A DNA stretch of 64,000 nt from Cheilinus undulatus (taxonomy: Eukaryota; Chordata; Actinopteri; Labriformes; Labridae): assembly GCF_018320785.1 (NCBI RefSeq), contig NC_054877.1, positions 32,882,151 through 32,946,150 on the forward strand. Reading direction: 5' to 3'. Below the pieces are notes generated by a model that was not told the DNA's origin, made no database searches, and worked only from the letters and a program-made list of their open reading frames with translations. The translations under genes and the position numbers were made by a program. Shown one piece after another: positions 1 through 12,000 of the stretch; position 1 is the stretch's first letter; each line of letters starts with the position of its first letter.

Positions 1-3000
1 TTGACGCTGATTTCCTCTCCTTTCGATGCCTTTGTTACCTCAATCTTCTTCGACCAGCTGCCACATTTCAACAGCACCGTGTCCCTGCAAGAGGAGAATG
101 CCTGATGAAAAAATCAAAGCACTATTGATTCTCAAACCATTTTTTACACAAGAGTGAAAAGTCTGTGTTGAGTAAGTAGCATTAAACTAGAGGAAGTCTG
201 TTTATTTAGCCTGTTCATTTTCTTACGTGATTCTCTGCAGGAAGACCACGGCGTTATCAGAGTTCCCAATAATCAGAGTGACATAGTGATGGTCAGGAGC
301 AGTTCTCCTGGACAGGAGCTGGGCTTGGTTTTTAAGGTTCACCTTCATCACTACTTCAGCCATGGTACAGCTGTACCTTGGGAGCTGAAAAATACAGCAA
401 CAGCATGAAAGAAAAAAAGCAACAGAGCTCTCAAATAAAAACACACAAAAAATAAAAGGCTTCTTTATGAAATTTGAATAATCTTTACCTGCTCCAGAGT
501 GACTTCATACTTTGGGAGATGTGTGACAGACTCTCTGATCTGATTGCCAAATGGGGGATGTCTGTTGAGAATCTAAATAGATTTAATAATAATAAATAAA
601 ATTATTTAAAAAATACTTCACTCTGTAAGTTCTTGGAAAAATAATTTGTTTTGCAAAGAACCATGGAAGAGTATCAGGCACATGTGTCAACAGATTTGTG
701 ACAAGGAAGATTTATATTCTTCATTATGCACTTCAGAAAAGAAAAAAGTCAAAATGACGAGGAGAAAAGCTGCAACAAAGAGAGAGAAGCTTGAAATGAG
801 GAGAGAAAAAATATTGAGAAAAAAATCAAAATTACAAAAACAGAGTGAAGTCTGACACTGTATTTTAACACTATTTTTGACCTTGTGAGTTTTTCCCTGG
901 ATTGCTTAACTTTTGTCAAAGTAAACAATGAAAGAAATATTTCTCCTGTCATTTTTTCTTTCTTGGGCCTGACCCTGCTCCATAGTAGGCACGGCATCTA
1001 ACATTTTTCTTTACACATTTACTTTTAAAGGGAACATATGCAAAAACCCCCTTTTTCAGGGTTTTCTAACAAAAAATATGTGCCCCTGGTCTGTCCACAA
1101 TCCCTTTAGATCCCCCCCCCCCCACCTTCTAGAAAATGTGTGCTGAAACAAGCTCTTCTCAGATTTTCCCCTCATGATGTCATACGGGGAGTTAGCAACG
1201 CCCCCAGGTGCAGTTGGCCCTCCCCACTTTGGAAGAAAGTTCCAACCTCCTCTCCACACATTCCTGAGATGGGCGTGGTCAGGGGTGGAGTCAGACAGCT
1301 CAGTAACATTTATAGGCACAGACACAGAAACAGCTTGTTCTGAGCAGGACTGAAACAGGGGGTTTTTGTTTGAAATACAAAAATCCTATACTGGAGTGTT
1401 TTTTCAGCAACAAACTTCCCAGGCATGTTTTGGGGACCTCTGAGACCAGTATAAACTTCTCTTACAGGGGTAAAATATGTCCCTTTTAAGGGTAATTTCA
1501 ACGTTAATGTTTTGAGGCATCTGTTTATAACGGTGACATTTGGTGATCACATTTGAGGCAGCCTGGCCTCCATCCACTCTGATTCAGCAATAATAATAGA
1601 TTAATCAACTCCTGGTAACATCACATCACTTGCATAATTTACTAACAAAAGTGTTTTCTTCTACTGACCAGCTCAAGTTCTCTGGGATTGATTTCCTCTA
1701 TTTTGCTGAAAGTAGTGAGTCCAGCATTCACCATGGCAGTAGATAGGGTCTGGCCTGAAACAAATAATATTTAGTTTTATGGCTCTGATGGAAAGTATGC
1801 CTGGTTTAAAAACAATGAATAAAAACAAAACTCTTGCCTATTGACTTAATGATACTGCAGTTCAAAGCAGTGGGTTAGAGATGGAAAGGGAGGACTGCTT
1901 ACCTTTCACCATCAGTGAAATTATCTTGTCACCCATACCATTAAGCAAACCTGGTTACAGTAGTAATCCAGTCATTCAGAATGCTATTAGAATTTGGAAA
2001 TAAATAACCAAACATTTTAAGATGAGGGCGCTGTCCTTCTTATTCCCCACAGCAGCTAATCCCTGTTTTGCTCCTTCAATTTAGAGGGTGCCTTTCATGG
2101 AGAATAGCGGGAATATACAATGTTGGAGATTTTTACTTGGAGGGGGTCTTTGCATCATTCCAGCAGTTAAAGCAAAAAATATGCCCCACCACATCAGGAT
2201 TACTCTGCATATCTTACAGGTGAGGAGCTATGTGAGATCATAGCTGCCTGACTTTGAAAGCAAAGCGCCTGACAAATTGGATAACTGTCTAAAACGTCTG
2301 ATTGGCTCTGGGACTGAAATATAATTTTCTGCCTGTACAGTCAGAATATAACCTCCAAAATCACAGACACCCTTAAGGCAGTCTGGGAGGAAGAGCTGGG
2401 TGAACAGTTATCAGAGGATAACTGGGACAAAAGGTTGAAATATGTACATACGAAAACACGCACCATTATGTAATACAATTCAAAATAGTGTGAAGACTGC
2501 ACTACTCAAAGTTGAAATTACACAAATATTCCCCAACATCTCACTACACAGTGATAAATGCAATTTAACAGAAACAACCTTGACACACAACTATGCCTTG
2601 TTCCCCAGTCTGCAGAATTTCTGGACTGTAGTCTTTAATATTTTTTCAAAGATTCTGGGGGTTGAGATTAAACTTGATCAACTATCAATTATCGTTGGAA
2701 CAGCAAGAAAGCGTAAAAGTTTGGATGCTGCTCAGCAACATCTCCTATCTTATGGGCTTCTCACTGCTAAGAAGCTACTTCTGTTTTGAAAGACAAGAGA
2801 AGCACCTACTATTAAACTGTGGTGAACTGAGTTGAAGAATTATTCTTAAAAACCAATGGATAAATCTGAGAAGATTTGGCACCCACTGATCTCCTTTCTG
2901 CAGAGCTAAATAATCAATTAAACTTTACACATATGTTCAGATAGCACTCCTAAGGTGGACTGAAGATGGGTTGGGATTGTTTTGTTCCTGTTCTGTTGTC

Positions 3001-6000
3001 ACTCTGTACTCAGATGAAAAGACGTTTGCCTGCTGATAAGGATTAGATAATTTGCCTATGGTTACCAATTATTTGTTTAAAGAAAAAAGCAAAATGTTTT
3101 AGGGGATGCTATGTGAGGATCCTGTTTTCCTTAATGAAAATATTCAAACACAAAAACAAACATCTCTTTTGATAACTAACTTTGTTTTGACAAAAAAGCC
3201 TATGCATTGCTGTTACTTTATGTAAAGAGCATACTGACTCAGCAAAGTACTCACCTATCTTCTCAAGCTGTTTGGAAACAAAAGGCGAGTTTTCCCAAAG
3301 TTTGGCTTTGAAGCATTTGGCCAGGATCAGGGAGTTGAGCAGAACAGAGAAAGCCTTCTTGGATGTCTGAGCCAGGAACTCTGAGAGGCCTGATCAGGAT
3401 CAAAATAAGAGAAAATACTATTGAGAGAGAACATGTTTGGCTGTTGAGAGTAATTTATCCAACATACATCTGCTGATGCGCATCCCATTCCTAAAGATCT
3501 TTGCTGTGTCCTGTGTGAGTCCAAACTCTGGGACTGAGATGGAGCCTAAGTGAGCTTGGATCAAGCTGAAGACATGGCAGCAAACACAGGACAATTACTG
3601 GTATATCAGACATCCATCATATTATTTTGTAAACAGCTATTTCTTTACTGTTATTCAACATTGCTTTACAAAAGGAGAAATACGTGAAAACCTACCAGTT
3701 TACTTTCATCTCACTAGTTCTGATCTTTCCCTCCAGTGGAAATCTGGAGAAACACATGAATATGAGATCTTATCTGAAAGTAAAAGCAGAAGAGGCTATG
3801 ATTCTGTTAAATGTGTCTGACCTGATTGTGATTCTGTTCTTGTCCCTGTTCAAAGTGTTTAAAGGCTTCTTCTCATTCATTCTTAACTGAATGTCGCTGA
3901 ACTCTTTGCTCTTTGACACTAACTCGATCTGTAAACACAGACACTTTTCATCTAAATAAACGTTTTATTCAGTGCCTTAATGTATTATCTTCTGCAGGAA
4001 TACAGTTTAACAACACAAACTTTCGCTAATTATATATTCCTGTGGGCTCTTCTGTAGATATGATTGTTAGAGGAACTTCTGATGATTAAGCAGAAGAAGA
4101 AGAAATCTGTTTCTTTGAGGGCTAAACAAGGAGGCTAACAACCAACAATGGCTGTTCTGAAAGGAATTCACCCTCCATTTAGCAAACACTGCATCATTTC
4201 TTGAATCAGATGTTCAACTAAATTGTATTATGAACTGTAACTTTTCTGAAATGTCCTTACAGAGTTCTGGTACACGATATACTCTTCTTAGCTGTACAAA
4301 AACCAGACAAACCTAAGTTTGTGGCTTCAACTGTTTTAACATGCTGTTCCCTTGCTGACTGCATCAGAGATTTTGATTTCTCCTAAAATAATGCAGACAT
4401 CCTGATTTGCAGACCTGAGATGACCCTGGCTGCAAATCATGGATATCAGCAAAAACAGATTTTAATAGCATAACAGAACATCCACAGACATAAATATTAA
4501 TGCTAATAATTATGTCAAGCATTTTTGAAATAGACGAAATTAAGCCATGCTAGTGCTGCTTGTTTTTCTTTTTTCCTAGCAGGTTGTGCATGTACATCGG
4601 AGTATGATGCACTGTTAACCACTGACTTACTACACAGCAAATTACAATGATACTAAACCCAAGTGTGGTAGTAGTGGTATGAGAAGTTACGGCTCTGACT
4701 GGGCTTTGCATCAGCTTTATAGTATACTATAAGATGTCATGATCCAGTTTTTGATTTGTTCAGTTTCTGAGTTGCTGTTTTCCTGTCCATTGTGAATTCT
4801 GTGTGCTTTTCATGTTTCCTGTTTCTTTTTTTTTTTGATTAGTTAACTGTGCTCTTTTATCCCCGTGTGTTCTGAGTTTAAAAAGTTTAGTTTTTGTCAA
4901 AGACAATACAACAGGTTGAAAGATTAGTGCTTGACTGTTGTATGTTCAAAATCCATGATATTTCTCAACTGTGCATGTAAGAGATGTCAGTGTTTTGACC
5001 AGTACATTTAAAATAAATCAAAGTATTGATGGTTCCTTAATATGAATGTTTGCATTTATATTAATACAAAAATTTTGCTGATTGAATTGGTGTGAGGAAG
5101 ATAAACATTGTGACTGAAAGCAAAGACTAAAATATGAGACTTTGATCAAGTAAAACTTTACAGTGTTACAAAATATGAGACTTTGATCAAGTAAAACTTT
5201 ACAGTGTTACAAATGACTAGAATGTGACTGAAACTCATTAAAGAAATAATCTAAAGATGAAGACTAAATCTAAAATAGCTGCCATAATTAACACTAGTGT
5301 ACACTATCTGAGACCATTTCTTCACATTGTCCTTCCATCAAAGGCAGTGGAATAATCTCATTATCCTGTTTGAGTTGTAACAGATGACGTGCACACATTT
5401 TAATCTTTGAGTCGCTCTAATAATCAGGATTAACGTCTCGCTACTATGGAAAACCCCAGCTCTGTATTCAGTGACAGAAGGCAACAGAAGTCACGCCAAG
5501 AATTCAGACAAGGTATCATAGAGGCCTAAGGTGGATATCTTCGTTTAAAATCAAATATTTTAATACAGCTTGTTTGTCAGTTAGCTCACCAGGTCAGACA
5601 GGTTCTCAGTGCCGGCCACTTTGCTGAACTGCTTCATGGTGTCAAAGGCAACACAGTACCTCGCCATCAACTTGCCAACCTCTGCAAAGACCAAAAAGCT
5701 AATTTCAAAACAGTTTAATCACTTGAATGTTTTGCTGAGCTAAAAAAAGAGTCTACACAACTCAACAAAAGAGGTGAATGTTAAACAATGTGCAGACTAA
5801 AGGAAGGATGTTCTCTCCACCTGTTGGCTTGATGTTGATATCGTCGTCCATGGTAATGAGATCGAGGGAAGACAGAGCATTTAGATTCCTCAGACACAGT
5901 TCTATGATACGACAGGAAAAAATCAGTCATCTTAAACCACTACAGAGTTTGTAATGTGCATGATTAACAACAAAAGGTAATAAGTCCTCAGTATCTGTGG

Positions 6001-9000
6001 CTCACCTTGTAATTTTGCTTCAATTCCATTTCTGTCTAAGTCAGCAGAGAAACCTGAAATATGAGATAAACCTTACTGCACCAACAATGATGACAAAGAA
6101 GTTAGACAAACTTTGATATAATTTCTGTGCATATTAGTGTGCTTTGAGTCCTGACCGTAGTGTGTGGGGTTCTTCAGAGCTCTGATGTAGAGGAAGGTAG
6201 AGCGTATCCAGTCCAGAGCCATGTTGACATCACTGATGGTTTGGAGGACAATCTCAGCATTCAGGTGCTCCACCAGGTGACTGTGTAAGCTGGAGAAAAA
6301 TATTCTGTTATTACCTCCTTCAATATGATTTAATACCACACCTGTGCAAGAACAATAAGACAAACTGACAGAAGAAGAGGGGAAAATGAAGGGAAAACAT
6401 CAGACTAAGCTGTTATACCTGCTCTCGATGATTTCCACACCATTCATCAGTTTTGTGTATTTGTCTTTGGTTTGCATCTTGGTCATGATCACTGCAGTCG
6501 CTGATGTGTCAAACTAGAGGAAGAAAATCCCAAAATTAGACAACTGTATTTCAACCAGTGCAACTTGAAGATGTCATAGAACAGTGGAGGTCTACTTAAA
6601 AAGCTTACTTTTCGCTCTACTCAAAAAGTTTCTGATATAAGATTTGAAAAGTTAACTTCAGAAAGAGATCCTTGTGTTAGAATAACAGAACCTTTTTAAT
6701 TTAGAAATTGCGCTTACAGAAAATGTTACATGCTGGTCTGCAGCTAACTCAAAAAATGTGTTGCTTAATTTTTGATTGGCTTGTTTTCAGTCATTGGTTC
6801 CAGACCTGGGGTCCAGCACCTAGAGGGCTGACAAATATTTTAGGGGTGGATGTCTCTTGTCTTTAATAAAAACACAAAGTAGCACACTTGCTGGATAGCT
6901 TACTCAAGGATATTTTGGTAAAAACAAGTGTTTATAAAACTAGTATTCTGTTTGGCTCTTGGCAATGAAGACAAAAATTTAGCTTATTTTTTGATAACAC
7001 TGCATTGCTATATTTTGTCTGGGTCCTGACTTTTCTAAGATAGAAAAGTGGAGGGCAGCTCCACAGAGAAAGGTTGGGACCACTCTTGGACAGAATGCAA
7101 CAACCCAATAACTATCTAGTGAAATTGATTGAAACTTGGGTATTCTACACAGTAATATAACTTTTTCATCTGTACAGCCAGGTAGATTTTAAGAATGAGC
7201 AATACTAACAGTGATGTCAGGATGAAAAAGGACATTACGTTAATAAAAAGATCTTGCAGCGGCACAATCCTGTCTGTTTTGCTGTTTGACTGTTAAAATC
7301 TGAGCCTTCCAGTTTCGCAAACAAGCCCCGTAAGTAGACTTAATACACGTACTCGGTGCAATTGCCTTTTAAGATATTTCTCATTAAAGCCCATTACACA
7401 GCTGCAAGCTGATGCAATCTTCTGAGGCAAGTTTTCATTGAAAAACTAGATAAGATCAACATGACCCAGATAAAGACTATTAAGGATTAAAAAATTCTAA
7501 TTACCAGTGTTTTGAATAGGACTTCATGCCTTGTTCACAAAGTGCAAAAAAAAATCTACCCAAACTGAAACTTCCTGTCAGATACTTCATATTTAATCAT
7601 TTATTTTTATGATGTTCACTCTTTTTTGGAAACAAACTTTAGTGAAACAGTGTCCAGGAACAAAATATTTGTAAGAAGTCAGAATTATCAGCATCATTTT
7701 AAAAATGTTTGGCTTAAAGTTTCATTAAAAAAATGTTTCTGTGATCCAGTCTGAATCCAGTCCTTTTTTGAGATCAGGATAATTCTGTGGTTTTTTCACT
7801 CACAGTGTTCACGATCCTGCTTAAAATGCCTAAACAACACAAACCGGAGGTTTTATCCCTATAAAATTGAAGACTAAATCACCTGATCTCTCATTTCATC
7901 ATCCTTTTTTTTTTTTAAACAACTTAATTTCAAGATCCATCCTATCCTACAGCCACTCTGTTTACATAACTTTTTTACAAAGTGAAATTCATGTTTTTCT
8001 GCCATTACCTGTGGTCGTCCAGCTCTTCCTATCATCTGAAGCAGGTCGGCCTCACTGTACTCCTCACAGGAGCCAGACACGTACTGCATAGTGGACTTGA
8101 TGACTACAAGATGAGCAGGAAGGTTCACGCCCATAGCCAGAGTCCTGGTAGTAACTAATACACAAAGCAGTCAAGCCACAGTCAAGCAGAAATAAATAAG
8201 ATTGAAAAATAATACTGATCCAAAATTGAATAGGCATTTAGTTAAAGATTCTGCTTTTACAATTTTTTAAAAACAAAATTCGCATGCATATTTTTTTAGA
8301 GATGCACAATTGAGTCTCAGTGGATGGAGAACTTTGAATAAATGTTTACATTTTGCAATCTTATTGCCTCTCCAATTTTTTTAACACAGTAATCATAAAT
8401 AGCTAATGTCAGATCGTTCTGTATGGGTAGGAAAAAATGTCCTTTTTACTTTTTTTTAATAACTTTTAACAATTAAAGAAGCCATTTGCACACATTTTTG
8501 ACTCAGCCCTGTAAATGTAAAACTTGGGCTGATGTCTTACCCTGTTTCAACTCAATACAAATGAAATATTAGAGGACTCATTTGTTTTAATCTGTTACAC
8601 CTGTCTCTCTTTTCTTTAGTTCTACAAAGAAAACACAGATCATGTTGCACGCTGAAACAGTTAGATATCCATTTACAGCACATGATAAAACTGTTAGAGG
8701 CCGAATCTCACAGAGGACAGGCAGGTCGCCCAGAGTGAAGGCCTGTTCTATCAACTTCCTGTCACCCATATCAACTCCTGCATGATGGAAACCCACACCT
8801 AACATCACCAGATCTGGACCACAGAAGAAACACAAAATAATGGTAAACAGTTTATATATGAAAATTCACCCTCTAGGTTGGGAAGGAAATGGGTTTAAAC
8901 ATCTGCACAGTCTCAAACAAGGAACTCACCTCTTAGTTTTGAGTCCAGTATAGAGTTAGCATATTTCATCAATCTGTATGGCAAACAAAACAAAAGATCC

Positions 9001-12000
9001 TTTTTAGTGAAGTTAACTGAACAGCAAGGGTTTGGTGATCATTAGTTTATAGAGACATGAGAACATGGATAAGCCTAGATGAGTTAAAAAAAAAACAAAC
9101 TAACCTCTGCTTGTGTTCAATGCTCATAATGAAACGAGCATCTTTAGCCAAAACAGTAGCTGACTGTTGGACTCCTTTCCTTGTAGAGCAAAACTAAAAA
9201 GGAAGATAGTTATCAAATCATGAAGTAATCTGATACCACCACGCAGAAAACTCTGAGACATAAGCAGAATAAAAGACTCTATGGCTTTCCTCAACCCACC
9301 ACTAATGCAGGCTTCTGGTCAGAGTATGTTTGAATGACATTGGCCATCTTGTAGTTGAGCGACAGGTCAAACTTGAACTCTGTTTGGTTGGGGCTACAGG
9401 GGAATCCCAGCACCACCTTTCTCAGCTTCACAGGACGATGGCTCTCGTCCACGTCCAAATATGTGGCTGGACCACTCTCATTAGAAAGCCAGTCTGCTAT
9501 CTAAAAAACACAGGTGACAAATTGATTATCTCCCACTGCTTACTGATCCTGATTAGAGACACAGGACAAACAGTAAAACCCTTCTTATTCTAAGATTATT
9601 TTCTTTTTCAACACAAAGGTCTCACACATACAGATTAATCTCAATATATAAGATTACCCATATTGCTTGAAAACATAATTGCTGTTTTTTTAGCTGCTTA
9701 CATCAGAGATGTTGGGTATGGTGGCTGATACAGCCACAAACCTCATAGAGAGGTCTTTCTCTGGGTTCTGTGCTGTCCTGTAGGTATGGACAGCCTTCAT
9801 CCTGCTCACCACCACCTCCAGAGTGGCACCACGTGTTGCATCCTTCACCACATGAACCTGGAACCACAAAATGTGTTTTCTTGCATTTGGCTTGACAAAC
9901 TATAGAGAGGTTGATCTTTCGGTAAAGCTGAATTAAACAGCCAATTACTTTGGTCTTTTACTAAAACTGGATGGTGAATCTCAATCCGGCAGAATTAGAC
10001 AGGTAAGTACACAGCCTCAAAATACAAAGAACACGATGTACTCTTTTAACTGCTCACTTCAAGTGAAATAAAGTACAGAGGGTGGAGAATAATGATGTTT
10101 CATCAGATAATGTGGCACAATTAAGCACAATTTAGGCAGGCATAATGTAGGTTATTACACTCGAAAAAAAAAGGTGGCTATGAGACAAAATTCTTTCAAA
10201 AGCCTTTTCAAACATGCATTCTAGAAAATTTTGGGACAGGTTGACTCCTGTTTTGCCAGTTCACATATGCACCTCACAGCAGGGGACTTCCACAGACAGA
10301 TAGAAAAGGGGGGGGGGTGTCTCATGAGGCAGGGCATGACATGAAAAGGATGATGGCACAGATATGGTCTAAGAGGCATTGATATCAGACACTGTTAGGA
10401 CAGTTTTATGCATTTAAACCAGGGGTGTCCAAACTATGGCCTGGGGGCCAAATGCAGCCCGCAGTCCAATTTTGATTGGCCCACAGCAAATTCTAGAAAT
10501 AAAATGAAATATAACCCACATTTGAACGTAAAGCTTGCACTTGACTGTATTGAACCTCATAGTTTCAGCACAAGACAGAGCTACCATGCTAAGTATGTAA
10601 AAAAACAGACTAAACTGAGACAACACTGCACAAAGTAAAAATACTTGCAATCAAAATATCTTGTTTTCTAACTCCCTGATGAGTTTCGGCAACAAAAAGC
10701 AGTACCAATAATATTCCAGGGGCTGAACCTGGAAACGATTGTCTTTGTCTTGTCAGTCATTAAATCGAGCGTTTAGCATTAGTTCAGGCAGTCCGTGGAG
10801 TCAAGCTCTGCCCAGATCAGCTGATCTAATGCAAGCCCCCATCAGCTGATGGCCTGCTGGATCTGCTCTAAGCACGCTTTTGCCAATCACTGTCATGCTG
10901 CCTTATTTAAACTGATCTTGCCTGGCCACACTCTCCCACTCTTTCTGCAAGCTGCTCTTGCAAGCCCCCTCCACCCCAGCTCCTCCTTCATTCTGTTTCT
11001 GACTTAGTCAATGTCATTCACTTGTCACTGATGCCTGCTCTGCTCTGTTTTTTTTTTTTTTTTTTTTTGCTGCTTCTCTCCCTGCCCTAGGCTCTCCTTA
11101 TCGGCATAGAAATAGCAGGGGTGTGTGCTGTTCCTACTTTATACTTTCCATGAAGGCTCATAGAAGGGCAAGGGGATCCCAGAACAGCCACACTGGCAAA
11201 CATAAATAACAAATAAGTGCTAATCAATAACTGCTAATAAATAAATATAGTGTTTCCTGGATGAACAAGTCATTTAGGCATACTCAGCCACTAAGTATAT
11301 CTTAATTTACATTAAATTGTTTTTACAAACTTCCTTATACCTCACCTCGTGGATATTAAAGTTGCCCCAACATCTTTAAATATTTCTGTATGTGGCCCTC
11401 AGTGGAAAAAGTTAAGACACCCCTACTATATACCAACGCTGCTCGGCAGTGGATACATAATTACTGTTAAGCAATAAATGGTAAGGAACTCACAGACAGA
11501 GAAGAGTAAGAAGAAGCTTCATTAAATGCATAATAAGCCCTATTTTGCCTTAATCACCCACTCACTGCCACTCATTGGAGGGGAATTTTCCTAAATACTC
11601 CTGCTGCATTCTCACATCAGCTGGGTAAAATCAGGGTTAGAACTTTGGCCGTTTGTCTTCACACATAAAGCTCATGCTGAAAAATTCAGAACATTTTAAT
11701 TTGTTTTGTGTCTGTGTGAATACACTAAAACACAGTTACCTCATCAATAAGAAAGAGCCTGACCAGCTGTAACAGACAGTTGTCCTTCCATTTTCTTGTC
11801 ATGCTGTCCCATTTTTCCTGAGAAACAAAAAAATTCTTTGTGCATTACAGCAAAACTTCCACTCATTTTGCTATTTCTTTTGCAGTAAGTGCAGTTTCAC
11901 ACACAGGGGTGGTCAGGATGATGTGGGAGTCCTGGATCTCAAAGAAATCATCGATCTCTGTGTCACCCGTTAGCTCCTTACAACTCAGCCCCAAAGGGCC

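Noticed and set aside
646-855. 69-codon Lys/Glu-rich ORF
   Set aside because: Lies in an hfm1 intron, AT-rich, no start context, splice support or recognisable family.
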